This document shows positions 16,960 to 25,503 of a stretch of DNA of 64,000 nucleotides, in pieces (within the stretch, counting starts at the first letter, position 1; each line of letters opens with the position of its first letter). The notes below the pieces were generated by a model. The model did not search any database and was not told the origin of the DNA. It was given only the letters and a program-made list of their open reading frames with translations. The translations under genes were made by a program, and so were the position numbers. Location of the stretch: contig JACJWW010000010.1 of assembly GCA_020636935.1 (NCBI GenBank), positions 16,173 through 80,172 of the forward strand. The letters run 5' to 3'. This DNA is from Nocardioidaceae bacterium. Lineage in GTDB: Bacteria; Actinomycetota; Actinomycetes; Propionibacteriales; Nocardioidaceae.

Positions 16960-18507
16960 TTGTTCAACCTCTCGGTCTTCTTGGAAGACAGCGCCCGCAA
17001 CTACCCAACTCGCGACGCCATCGTCTTTGGCGACATGCGACTCAACTACCAAATGGTCAATGGTGCCGCCAACCAAGTGGCCAACCTGTTGGTCTCCAAA
17101 GGCATCCAGCCTGGGGACAAGGTGGCCTTGACCTGCGCCAACCTGCCCTACTTCCCGATCATCTATTACGGCATCCTCAAGGCCGGCGCTGTGGTGGTGC
17201 CGCTCAATGTGCTCAACAAGGCTCGGGAAAACGCCTATTACCTTGAGGATTCGGGAGCCAAGGCCTACTTCTGTTTCGAGGGCACTCCTGACCTGCCGAT
17301 GGGCAAGGAAGGCAAGGAAGGTTTCGATGCCGCACCCGGCTGCACTGACTTCTTCTTGATCACCGTTGACCCTGCAGCTGCGCCCGAAGGTGTCACGACT
17401 TTTGGGCAGGCCACCAAGGATCAATCCCCAGTCTTCGAGAGCTATCTGGGCCAAGAAAACGAAACCGCCGTCATCCTCTACACCTCGGGTACGACGGGAC
17501 AACCCAAGGGCGCCGAGCTCACCCACTCAAACCTGGTGATGAATGCACTCGTTTGCAATCGCTTGCACGAGAGCAAGATCGCTGATGAAGTCCACCTGAT
17601 CACGCTGCCGTTGTTCCACTCCTTCGGCTCCACCGTGCAGATGAATGCCGGCTTTGCGGTGGCCGCCACCTTGGTGTTGCTGCCCCGTTTCGACGGTGAG
17701 CAGGCCTTGCGGTTGATGGAGAAGGAACAAGTCAGCATCTTCGCTGGCGTGCCAACCATGTGGTGGGGCCTGCTGGGTGCGATCCAAGAACACCAAGACA
17801 TAGACGTCTCCAAGATCGCTGGCAACCTGCGCAAGGGTCTGTCTGGGGGTGCCTCGTTGCCGGTGGAGATCATCAAGGACGTCCAGGCCAAGCTCGGGGT
17901 CACCATCCTGGAGGGCTATGGCCTTTCCGAAACCGCTCCGGTGGCCACCTTCAGCGACCCCTACCAGGATCCGCGTCCCGGCTCGATCGGGATCCCGATC
18001 TTCGGGGTCGAGGTGAAACTGATCAACGACGACTGGTCCACGGTTGAGGGCGCGGACAATATCGGCGAGATCGCGATCCGCGGCCACAACATCATGAAGG
18101 GCTACCTCAACCGGCCAGAGGCAACTGCTGAGGTGATGAAGGACGGCTGGTTCCGTACCGGCGACCTGGCCCGCCGTGATGAGGACGGTTTCTACTACAT
18201 CGTGGACCGGTCCAAGGACATGATCATTCGCGGTGGCTACAACGTCTACCCGCGAGAGATCGAGGAAGTCCTGATGACCCACCCGGATGTCTCGCTGGCC
18301 GCAGTGGTCGGCGTACCCCATGACAGCCACGGTGAGGAGGTCAAGGCGTTCATCATCAAGAACCCCGGCGCGACCATCACCGAGGACGAACTGATCGCCT
18401 GGGGCAAGGAGCAGATGGCGTCCTACAAGTATCCACGCATCGTGGAGTTCAAGGACGCCCTTCCGATGACCGCGACCGGCAAGATCCTCAAGCGCGAACT
18501 GATTTAG
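16960..18507 (+). CDS. Long-chain fatty acid-CoA ligase (AMP-forming)
   Basis: 515-residue ANL-family enzyme activating a carboxylic acid as acyl-adenylate and then acyl-CoA. P-loop ILYTSGTTGQPKGAELTH, GYGLSETAP, GWFRTGDLARRDEDGF, DRSKDMIIRGGYNVYPREIEE and the C-terminal lysine motif TGKILKREL are all present. A GGAGGC at 16951-16956 places the start at TTG 16960. Size and sequence resemble FadD-type medium/long-chain ligases, but chain length is not predictable. The stop overlaps the convergent stress-protein gene by four bases. Confidence 0.92.
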   Translation: MFNLSVFLEDSARNYPTRDAIVFGDMRLNYQMVNGAANQVANLLVSKGIQPGDKVALTCANLPYFPIIYYGILKAGAVVVPLNVLNKARENAYYLEDSGAKAYFCFEGTPDLPMGKEGKEGFDAAPGCTDFFLITVDPAAAPEGVTTFGQATKDQSPVFESYLGQENETAVILYTSGTTGQPKGAELTHSNLVMNALVCNRLHESKIADEVHLITLPLFHSFGSTVQMNAGFAVAATLVLLPRFDGEQALRLMEKEQVSIFAGVPTMWWGLLGAIQEHQDIDVSKIAGNLRKGLSGGASLPVEIIKDVQAKLGVTILEGYGLSETAPVATFSDPYQDPRPGSIGIPIFGVEVKLINDDWSTVEGADNIGEIAIRGHNIMKGYLNRPEATAEVMKDGWFRTGDLARRDEDGFYYIVDRSKDMIIRGGYNVYPREIEEVLMTHPDVSLAAVVGVPHDSHGEEVKAFIIKNPGATITEDELIAWGKEQMASYKYPRIVEFKDALPMTATGKILKRELI

Positions 18508-19025
18508 GCAAAGGGATTCGGCAACGCGCCGGGCAGATCCGCCAGCAGAGTGCGGGCCTGTCCGGCGTGTTTGTGCTCGACCAGCACCTCGTACTTCGTG
18601 GCGACGACCTGCTGGATCGAGCTGAAGTCGCGACGCCCCCGGGTCATCGCATAGCCCACGAGGGCGAAAATCAGGCCGAAGGCGGCGCCCATCAACATGG
18701 TGGTGCCGATGATCTGGAATGACTCGCCCTTGGTGAACATCGAGAAGATCAGGCCGATGAACAGGCCCATCCACAGGCCGCTGATCACCCCACCGAGAGC
18801 TACCTTGCCGGTGGTGAGGCGCCCGGTGATCCGTTCGATCTGCTTGAGGTCAGTGCCCACGATCATGCAGTTCTGGACCGGGAACTCCTTGTCGGAAAGG
18901 TAGTCAACGGTGCGCTGCGCGTCGGCGTACTTGTCGTAGACGGCCAGCGACTGGGGGAACTCAAGGGACAGCAACGAGTTGGCATCGAGCCCGGGTGCCA
19001 TCCGGGGATTGTTGAACTGCGACAT
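18504..19025 (-). CDS. General stress protein 17M-like membrane protein
   Basis: 173 residues. The N-terminal half has the FPQSLAVYDKYADAQRTVDYLSDKEFPV pattern of the general stress protein 17M/YflT domain, and two hydrophobic segments follow (GLWMGLFIGLIFSMF and MLMGAAFGLIFALVGYAM) separated by a short loop. The C-terminus is soluble. Function is unknown; it may sense or buffer envelope stress. ATG 19025 opens with MSQFNNPRMAPGL. Confidence 0.8.
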   Translation of the reverse strand: MSQFNNPRMAPGLDANSLLSLEFPQSLAVYDKYADAQRTVDYLSDKEFPVQNCMIVGTDLKQIERITGRLTTGKVALGGVISGLWMGLFIGLIFSMFTKGESFQIIGTTMLMGAAFGLIFALVGYAMTRGRRDFSSIQQVVATKYEVLVEHKHAGQARTLLADLPGALPNPFA

Positions 19026-19145
19026 GACTCAACTGTGCCAGTGCGCTGGTTGCCGACACCACGGGGGTGGAGAGGGACCAGCGGCCATTAGACTGGTGCC
19101 GTCCACCAAGCTGACCCCCATTTGGGGCTCAATCCAGGAGTGCCT

Positions 19146-19391
19146 GTGGCCCGCGTAGTAGTCGACGTCATGCCGAAACCCGAGATCCTTGACCCCCAGG
19201 GCAAGGCGGTGCAGGGTGCCCTGCCGCGGCTTGGCTTCACCGGGGTGGTGGAGGTTCGTCAGGGCAAGCGCTTCGAGATCGAGCTCGAGGGTGAGGCCAC
19301 CGCGGAGCGCCTTGACGACGTACGCCGGATGGCGGAGACGCTGCTTTCCAACCCGGTGATCGAGGATTTCGAAGTACGGGTGCTGCCGTGA
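19146..19391 (+). CDS. purS: Phosphoribosylformylglycinamidine synthase, PurS subunit
   Basis: 81 residues. PurS bridges PurL and PurQ in the three-part FGAM synthase, which converts FGAR to FGAM with glutamine and ATP. The sequence ARVVVDVMPKPEILDPQGKAV and EGEATAERLDDVRRMAETLLSNPVIEDFEV is typical. AGGAG five bases upstream selects GTG 19146 over an earlier in-frame ATG. The stop overlaps the purQ GTG (GTGA). Confidence 0.95.
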   Translation: MARVVVDVMPKPEILDPQGKAVQGALPRLGFTGVVEVRQGKRFEIELEGEATAERLDDVRRMAETLLSNPVIEDFEVRVLP

Positions 19392-20056
19392 GGATCGGGG
19401 TGGTCACCTTCCCCGGATCCCTGGACGAAGTCGATGCGGCCCGGGCGATCGAGTTGGCCGGTGGCGAGGCAGTCGGGCTGTGGCACGGCGATGCCGACCT
19501 CAAGGGAGTCGATGCAGTGCTCCTGCCCGGTGGCTTCTCCTACGGCGACTACCTGCGCTGCGGTGCGATCGCTCGATTTGCGCCGGTGATGTCCCAGGTG
19601 ATCGCCAGGGCCGGTGAGGGGATGCCGGTGCTGGGCATCTGCAATGGCTTCCAGATCCTGTGCGAGTCACACCTGCTGCCCGGAGCCCTGATCCGCAACG
19701 ACCACCGCAAGTTCGGTTGCCTGGATCAGCGCGTCGTGATTCGCAACAACACCACTCCCTGGACCAATGCCTACGAGGTTGATCAGGAGATCACCATCGT
19801 GCTCAAGAATGGCGAGGGTTCCTACGTCGCCGACGAGGACACCCTGGACCGACTCGAGGGGGAGGGCCGGGTGGTGGCGACGTACGTCGGAAATCCGAAT
19901 GGCTCCCTGCGTCAGATCGCCGGCGTCACCAATGAGCGCGGCAATGTGGTGGGCCTGATGCCGCACCCCGAGCACGCGGTCGAGGACCTCTGCGGTCCCG
20001 GCACCGACGGTCTGGGATTCTTCACCTCGGTGCTGGGCTCGCTCGCAGCAAGCTGA
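19388..20056 (+). CDS. purQ: FGAM synthase, glutaminase subunit PurQ
   Basis: 222-residue class I glutamine amidotransferase supplying ammonia to PurL. The nucleophile Cys is in VLGICNGFQIL and the His-Glu pair in LMPHPEHAVEDL; the N-terminus RIGVVTFPGSLDEVDAARA and LLPGGFSYGDYLRCGAIA complete the fold. It starts at GTG 19388, coupled to purS. The partner purL lies 1.4 kb downstream, beyond an opposite-strand DUF1906 gene. Confidence 0.96.
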   Translation: MRIGVVTFPGSLDEVDAARAIELAGGEAVGLWHGDADLKGVDAVLLPGGFSYGDYLRCGAIARFAPVMSQVIARAGEGMPVLGICNGFQILCESHLLPGALIRNDHRKFGCLDQRVVIRNNTTPWTNAYEVDQEITIVLKNGEGSYVADEDTLDRLEGEGRVVATYVGNPNGSLRQIAGVTNERGNVVGLMPHPEHAVEDLCGPGTDGLGFFTSVLGSLAAS

Positions 20057-20115
20057 AGCAGCAGGCCACTGAATCCAGCCTGGGCGGGTGAACTACTGCC
20101 GCCTCGGCGTGGGGG

Positions 20116-21312
20116 TCAGCGCGGAGGTGAGGTACGGGCGTTGGCGACCAGGCCGAGTTGGACCCGCAGCACCCACCAATCGGCGCGCGAGAAGCGACGC
20201 TGCACGCGGTGATTGGTGGCGCGCTGGAAGTTCTGCACCGACCCGGTGGTGACCCGACCCCAGTACCCGGTGGGCTCGACGCTGAAATAGCCCAGCAGCT
20301 TCAGCCCACATTGCAGCGGCTTGATCATCCGGCGGTGCCTCCTGGGGCCGGTGACCGGGTACCTCGCCCGCATCACGGTTTGTTTGGAGCAGGTCGAGGA
20401 GATGTTCTTCACCGTCGGAGTGCTCACTCCGCCCAACTGCAGGTAGTTGTTATCGATATTGATGGTCACTCCACCCCAGGTCTCGTTGTGGCCACCGCGG
20501 TACTGGTGCACCCGAGCGCTGGGCACCCACCCGTCGGGACGGACGTACTTGGAGTTGGCATCAGCCACGCCATTCCAATCGGCGATCCACAAGATGTCCG
20601 GCATGGTGATCGTGTTGCCCGGCGTGACCCGGGCGTTGTCCAACAACTTGATGCCAGAGCCACCCGAGGAGTAGACCCCCGAGGTGTAGCCATTGGCGTG
20701 CAACTGCTCGGTGAAGGCGCCCAACATTGCCAGCGCGGAGCCATTGCAGGATGCGCTGGCGTTGATATTCCAGGCCTCCAGGTCATAGAAAATGGTGCTG
20801 CCACGACTGAGCCCAAGTGCTTGGGAGGCGGCGGTGGCGATATTTGCCTCGTTGACACCCTGCGCGCGAGCTGCGGCGTAGTTGTTGGCCGGGCTGGACT
20901 TGATCACGCCCTCTTGCAGGTATCGGGTCCTGGTGGTGCAGGAGGCCTGTACGCCGAGATGGATCGGCAACAGCTTCCAGCCCTTGGCCAACTGCGTGGC
21001 CACCCAGGTCGGGGTCAGGTTGGGTTGTGCCTTGCAGGCCCGGGACTGTCCGGACTGGTAGATGCCCACGGCTCGGTACGGCGACTTGGCCAGCCAGGCA
21101 TCCATCGCGGCCTGGGTGGGTGCGTTGCACTGGTCGAAACCCTTGCCGGTGAAGGCTCCGGGCGTGACCGGATTGCCCGCCGCGGGACGTGCTGGGGCGC
21201 TCGGTGCTGCGGCTGCCGGTGGCAGGAGCAGCAGGCTGGCCAGCATGGCGATTGCGGCGGCGTACACCAGGGCAGCGCGGCCGGTCTGGCGGCCGGTTGC
21301 GTGGGGAAGCAT
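20116..21312 (-). CDS. Secreted DUF1906 (Rv2525c-like) protein with peptidoglycan-binding C-terminus
   Basis: 398 residues. The signal peptide (RAALVYAAAIAMLASLLLLPPAAAA) ends near residue 37. It is followed by the DUF1906 glycoside-hydrolase-like domain: GKGFDQCNAPTQAAMDAW, GIYQSGQSRAC, WKLLPIHLGVQASC, IFYDLEAWN and SGVYSSGGSGIK. The last 70 residues (GLKLLGYFSVEPTGYWGRVT, SVQNFQRATN) resemble a peptidoglycan-binding module. GGAAG precedes ATG 21312. It probably acts on or binds the cell wall outside the membrane. It interrupts the purSQ-purL run on the opposite strand. Confidence 0.87.
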   Translation of the reverse strand: MLPHATGRQTGRAALVYAAAIAMLASLLLLPPAAAAPSAPARPAAGNPVTPGAFTGKGFDQCNAPTQAAMDAWLAKSPYRAVGIYQSGQSRACKAQPNLTPTWVATQLAKGWKLLPIHLGVQASCTTRTRYLQEGVIKSSPANNYAAARAQGVNEANIATAASQALGLSRGSTIFYDLEAWNINASASCNGSALAMLGAFTEQLHANGYTSGVYSSGGSGIKLLDNARVTPGNTITMPDILWIADWNGVADANSKYVRPDGWVPSARVHQYRGGHNETWGGVTINIDNNYLQLGGVSTPTVKNISSTCSKQTVMRARYPVTGPRRHRRMIKPLQCGLKLLGYFSVEPTGYWGRVTTGSVQNFQRATNHRVQRRFSRADWWVLRVQLGLVANARTSPPR

Positions 21313-21481
21313 GGGTCTTCCTAACCTGTTGGCAATTCGTGGACCGCGCCACCTTAACCACATTCGTCACACCCGTAACAGGGGATTTCACTAACTACAA
21401 ATGTGTAGTTTGTCGGAGTGCCTGGTCGCTGACCGTGACCGTTTCGAGGCTGGCGCACCCGGCTCACTAGACTCGGGCAGC

Positions 21482-23725
21482 GTGAGCCTGGATACCGTCG
21501 CCGCAGCCGCCCTTGATCCCGATCGTGCGCAGCCCTGGGCTGAACTCGGCCTCAAGGAGGATGAGTACGACCGGATCCGGGAGATCCTGGGCCGTCGCCC
21601 CACGGCCAGTGAACTGGCAATGTATTCGGTGATGTGGAGTGAGCACTGCTCCTACAAGTCCTCCAAGGTGCATCTGAAGCAGTTCTCGGAGATCCCGCAG
21701 GAAACCGTGGCTGGCAAGATGCTGGCCGGCATTGGCGAGAACGCCGGTGTGATCGACATCGGGCAGGGTTATGCGGTCACCTTCAAGGTGGAGAGCCACA
21801 ACCACCCCTCATATGTGGAGCCATATCAGGGCGCAGCGACCGGGGTTGGTGGGATCGTGCGTGACATCCTCGCGATGGGTGCGCGGCCGGTGGCGGTGAT
21901 GGATCCGCTGCGGTTCGGGCCGCTTGACGCCGAGGACACTCATCGAGTGCTGCCCGGGATCGTGGCCGGAGTGGGTGGCTATGGCAACTGCCTCGGCCTG
22001 CCCAATATTGGCGGCGAGGCGGTCTTTGATGAGACCTACCTGGGCAACCCGCTGGTCAATGCGCTGTGCGTCGGCGTACTGCGTCATGAGGACCTGCATC
22101 TGGCCAAGGCGTCCGGGGTCGGCAACAAGGTCATCCTGTACGGCGCCCGCACCGGCGGCGATGGCATTGGCGGGGTGTCGATCCTGGCCAGCGAAACCTT
22201 TGACGAAGAGGGCCCGGCAAAGCGACCCAGCGTCCAGGTCGGCGACCCGTTCATGGAGAAACTGCTGATCGAATGCACCCTGGAGTTATTCCGGGCCGAA
22301 CTCATCTCCGGTATCCAGGACCTCGGTGGCGCCGGCCTTTCGTGTGCCACCTCCGAACTGGCCTCGGCCGGTGATGGCGGCATGAGCGTGGAACTCGACA
22401 CGGTGCCTCTTCGCGATCAGACCCTGTCTCCGGAGGAGATCCTGATGAGTGAGTCCCAGGAGCGGATGATGGCGGTCGTGGAGCCGGACGATGTGGCGGC
22501 GTTCCTGGAGATCTGCCAGAAGTGGGATGTTGAGGCAGTGGTGATTGGTGAGGTCACCGACAGCGGACGGTTGTCGATCACCTGGCATGGTGAGGAGGTG
22601 GTCAACGTGCCACCCCGCTCGGTGGCTCATGATGGCCCGACCTATCACCGGCCCTATGCCCGGCCGGACTGGCAGGATGCGTTGCAGGCCGATGGTGCCG
22701 AGAAACTGGCCCGGCCGACTTCGGGCGCCGAACTGCGGGAGACCTTGTTGCGTCTGGTGGCCTCCCCGAACCTGTGCGATCGCTCCTGGGTCACCGATCA
22801 GTACGACCGCTACGTGCAGGGCAACACGGTGCTTGCCCAACCCAGCGACGCCGGAATGATCCGGGTTGATGACCAGACCAACCTGGGGGTGGCGGTCTCC
22901 ACCGACTGCAATGGCCGCTTCGCCAAACTCGACCCCTATACCGGCGCTCAATTAGCGCTGGCGGAGTCGTACCGAAACGTATCGGCATCGGGGGCCACGC
23001 CGTTGGCGATCAGCGACTGTCTGAACTTCGGCTCCCCCGAGGATCCCGCGGTGATGTGGCAGTTCGCCCAGGCCTGCAACGGACTCAAGGACGCCTGTCT
23101 GGAACTCGGCATCCCGGTAACTGGCGGCAATGTCTCGCTGTACAACCAGACCGGCGACACCGCGATCCTGCCCACTCCGGTAGTGGCCGTGCTCGGCGTG
23201 ATCGAGGACGTCACCAAGCGCACCCCCACCGGTTTCCAGGCTGAGGGCGAGCAGGTCTACCTGCTGGGTGAGACCCGCGCGGAGTTCTCCGGTGGCGAGT
23301 GGGCACACGTCGTACATGGGCACCTGGGGGGGCTGCCACCGAAGCTGGATCTGGCGGCAGAGAAGGCGCTCTCGCAGCTCTTGATCGCGGCGGCTGGCAC
23401 GATCTCCTCAGCGCACGACCTCTCCGATGGTGGCCTGGCCCAGGCGTTGGCGGAGTCCTGCCTGCGCAATGACATCGGTGTCGAGGTGGCCCTTTCCGGA
23501 GACGCCTTCGAGCAGTTGTTCAGCGAGTCCGCGTCGCGTTGTCTGGTGAGTGTGACCCCTGAAGCCGAGTCGAAGCTGTTGGAGCTGGCCGCAGCACACG
23601 GCGTACCCGTGGCGAAGCTCGGTCGCACCCACGGCGGCGCGCTCGCCGTGGCGTCGTACTTTGAGGTGCCGCTGGCCGAGCTCCGCTCCGCTTGGGCCGG
23701 GACCCTCCCCCAGGCGCTCGGGTGA
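21482..23725 (+). CDS. purL: FGAM synthase, large subunit PurL
   Basis: 747 residues, the small (Bacillus-type) PurL used with PurS and PurQ. Visible family signatures include MWSEHCSYKSSK, ESHNHPSYVEPYQGAATGVGGIVRDI, GARPVAVMDPLRFG, GNCLGLPNIGGE, QDLGGAGLSCATSE, SDCLNFGSPEDP, GGNVSLYNQT and AHDLSDGGLAQALAE. GTG 21482 gives the usual short N-terminus before PWAELGLKEDEYDRI. An IS30 element has landed 30 bases past its stop without touching the gene. Confidence 0.97.
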   Translation: MSLDTVAAAALDPDRAQPWAELGLKEDEYDRIREILGRRPTASELAMYSVMWSEHCSYKSSKVHLKQFSEIPQETVAGKMLAGIGENAGVIDIGQGYAVTFKVESHNHPSYVEPYQGAATGVGGIVRDILAMGARPVAVMDPLRFGPLDAEDTHRVLPGIVAGVGGYGNCLGLPNIGGEAVFDETYLGNPLVNALCVGVLRHEDLHLAKASGVGNKVILYGARTGGDGIGGVSILASETFDEEGPAKRPSVQVGDPFMEKLLIECTLELFRAELISGIQDLGGAGLSCATSELASAGDGGMSVELDTVPLRDQTLSPEEILMSESQERMMAVVEPDDVAAFLEICQKWDVEAVVIGEVTDSGRLSITWHGEEVVNVPPRSVAHDGPTYHRPYARPDWQDALQADGAEKLARPTSGAELRETLLRLVASPNLCDRSWVTDQYDRYVQGNTVLAQPSDAGMIRVDDQTNLGVAVSTDCNGRFAKLDPYTGAQLALAESYRNVSASGATPLAISDCLNFGSPEDPAVMWQFAQACNGLKDACLELGIPVTGGNVSLYNQTGDTAILPTPVVAVLGVIEDVTKRTPTGFQAEGEQVYLLGETRAEFSGGEWAHVVHGHLGGLPPKLDLAAEKALSQLLIAAAGTISSAHDLSDGGLAQALAESCLRNDIGVEVALSGDAFEQLFSESASRCLVSVTPEAESKLLELAAAHGVPVAKLGRTHGGALAVASYFEVPLAELRSAWAGTLPQALG

Positions 23726-23754
23726 TGGGATTCGGTTTCCCAAGTGCACTTGGG

Positions 23755-25025
23755 TGGTTTCTAGTTCCTAGTGCAACGCCTTGTTGTTGGAGGTGTTGTG
23801 GGATGCCGCATGGTGTTGTGGTTCTTGGTGGTGTTCGTGATCAGGTTTGGGCTGGGGTTCGGGCTGGGTTGCATTTGCGGGTGGCTGCTGAGTCGGTTGG
23901 TGTGTCGTATGACGCGGCGCGGTTGTGGCTTCGTGATTGTGGTGGGGTGATTCCTCCTGCTTCGCGTGCTGGTCGTGTTGGTTGTTCTTATCGTCGGTTG
24001 AGTGTTGTTGATCGTGAGACGATCGGGTTGAGGTTGGCATCCGGGTGGTCGTTGAGTCGGATTGCTGATGAGCTTGGGGTGCATCGGTCCACGGTTAGTC
24101 GTGAGATTGCTCGGCATTCGTCGGTGTCTGGTGAGTATCGGCCGTTGACTGCTCAGGCTCGTGCTGAGGCTGTGGCTAGTTCTTCTCATTGCAGGCCTCG
24201 GAAGTTGTCTGTGCCTGGGAAGTTGCGTAGTTATGTGGTGGCTGGGTTGAAGCAGGATTGGTCTCCGCAGGAGATTTCGGCGAGGTTGCGTTTGGATCAT
24301 CCAGATGATCCGGTTATGCGTGTGAGTGCTGAGACGATCTATCAGTCGTTGTTTGTGCAGACCCGTGGGTCATTGAAGCAGGAACTGACCAAGCATTTAC
24401 GCACTCAACGCACCAGGCGACGGTCCCAGACCGCTCGTCAGGAAGCTGCCCAGTGTGGTCGGGGTCGGTTGGCGGGTGCGATCTCGATCAGTCAACGACC
24501 TGCCGAAGCACAAGACCGGGCTGTTCCAGGCCATTGGGAAGGTGATCTGATCATCGGCGCGAACAACGCCTCAGCGATCGGGACCCTGGTTGAACGCACT
24601 ACCCGTTTCGTGATGTTGATCCATCTACCAGGCCCACGCACCGCTGAAGAGCTCTACCGGGCACTGACCCCAACCATCGCCGCGTTACCTGACCAACTAC
24701 GCCGCTCACTCACCTGGGACAACGGCAAAGAAATGAGCATGCATCACCGCATCTCCATGGAAGCCAACATGCCCATCTACTTCGCTGACCCCCGCAGCCC
24801 CTGGCAACGAGGCAGCAACGAAAACACCAACGGGCTATTGCGCCAGTACTTCCCCAAAGGCACCAGCCTGCGCCGATACACGCCACAAGACCTCGACAAC
24901 GTCGCCACCAAACTCAACGGACGCCCCCGCAAAACCCTCAACTGGAAAACCCCAGCCGAAGCTCTAAATGACATACTCGGACAACCATTCGAAAAAACGG
25001 TGTTGCACTAGCGCCTAGACCACAC
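23755..25025 (+). mobile_element. IS30 family insertion sequence
   Basis: A 1271-bp element inserted in a palindrome just after purL. The imperfect terminal inverted repeats share TCTAG, three variable bases, then CTAGTGCAAC (left end 23755-23777, right end 25004-25025). CTTGGG flanks both ends (23749-23754 and 25026-25031); this is a 6-bp target duplication if the ends are placed here, and the boundary is ambiguous by a few bases. It holds a single intact transposase, so it may be active. Confidence 0.82.
23803..25011 (+). CDS. IS30 family transposase
   Basis: 402 residues. The N-terminal helix-turn-helix region has RLASGWSLSRIADELGVHRSTVSREI, the second region WSPQEISARLR, and the DDE catalytic core GHWEGDLIIG, LTWDNGKEM and DPRSPWQRGSNENTNGLLRQYFPKG. 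The last of these carries the glutamate. GGAGGT eight bases upstream supports ATG 23803; the frame is open further back into purL but that part is outside the element. Base composition flips within the gene, G/T-rich in the first half and C/A-rich in the second. All catalytic residues are present. Confidence 0.95.
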   Translation: MPHGVVVLGGVRDQVWAGVRAGLHLRVAAESVGVSYDAARLWLRDCGGVIPPASRAGRVGCSYRRLSVVDRETIGLRLASGWSLSRIADELGVHRSTVSREIARHSSVSGEYRPLTAQARAEAVASSSHCRPRKLSVPGKLRSYVVAGLKQDWSPQEISARLRLDHPDDPVMRVSAETIYQSLFVQTRGSLKQELTKHLRTQRTRRRSQTARQEAAQCGRGRLAGAISISQRPAEAQDRAVPGHWEGDLIIGANNASAIGTLVERTTRFVMLIHLPGPRTAEELYRALTPTIAALPDQLRRSLTWDNGKEMSMHHRISMEANMPIYFADPRSPWQRGSNENTNGLLRQYFPKGTSLRRYTPQDLDNVATKLNGRPRKTLNWKTPAEALNDILGQPFEKTVLH

Positions 25026-25115
25026 CTTGGGAAACCAGAGCTGCCAATGGTCTGCAGACCGTTGTTGGTTACGGTTTCCCAAGTGCACTTGGGAAACCGA
25101 CGGGGTTGCTGACCA

Positions 25116-25475
25116 GTGCCAAGGCAACTCAAACCAGCACCCCCTGAAGACGTACGACGCGCGCTTGCGGTGGGCGAGCCGGACGCGGAACGGCTCCTGG
25201 TCAAGCACTTCCTGGCGTTGTTGCAGGCAAAGGTGCCGGGCGCCTCGGTTGAGGTGCGGGTGCCGCCGTACGCCGCGGTGCAGGTGATCGAGGGGGTGCG
25301 GCACACCAGGGGTACTCCGCCGGCAGTGATCGAGACCGATGCGAAAACCTGGATCGCGCTCAGTACCGGGGCGTTGCAGTGGGTCGAGGCAATCGACCAG
25401 GGGTTGGTGCACGCCTCTGGAGAGCGCACGGATCTGAGCGGGTTACTGCCTCTCGCCAGTCCCGAGGATGCGTGA
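25116..25475 (+). CDS. Sterol carrier family protein
   Basis: 119 residues similar to the small actinobacterial protein encoded between purL and purF (Rv0807 in M. tuberculosis, annotated as sterol carrier family). Conserved stretches are VRRALAVGEPDAERLLVKHFL, VEVRVPPYAAVQ and HTRGTPPAVIETDAKTWIAL, where the last resembles an SCP2-like fold. Cytoplasmic; no ligand is known. It starts at GTG 25116, 18 bases after the downstream palindrome of repeat copy C. Confidence 0.82.
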   Translation: MPRQLKPAPPEDVRRALAVGEPDAERLLVKHFLALLQAKVPGASVEVRVPPYAAVQVIEGVRHTRGTPPAVIETDAKTWIALSTGALQWVEAIDQGLVHASGERTDLSGLLPLASPEDA

Positions 25476-25503
25476 ACCATGGCGAACCTGACACCATGGA
25501 CAT

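Larger units (their letters stand above)
23734..25098. repeat. Three-hairpin repeat, copy C (split by IS30)
   Basis: Without the insertion this is an 88-bp unit: a 26-bp perfect palindrome (half-site GGTTTCCCAAGTG), 36 bases with a central palindrome GGTCTGCAGACC, then a second identical 26-bp palindrome at 25073-25098. The first palindrome is split into 23734-23754 and 25032-25036. The architecture and opening GGTTTC match the 90-bp repeats at 43638 and 53825, although the arm sequences differ. Confidence 0.75.

Noticed and set aside
23761..24300. Minus-strand gene inside the IS
   Set aside because: Antisense of the G/T-rich half of the transposase; Thr/Pro/Arg-rich and without similarity.
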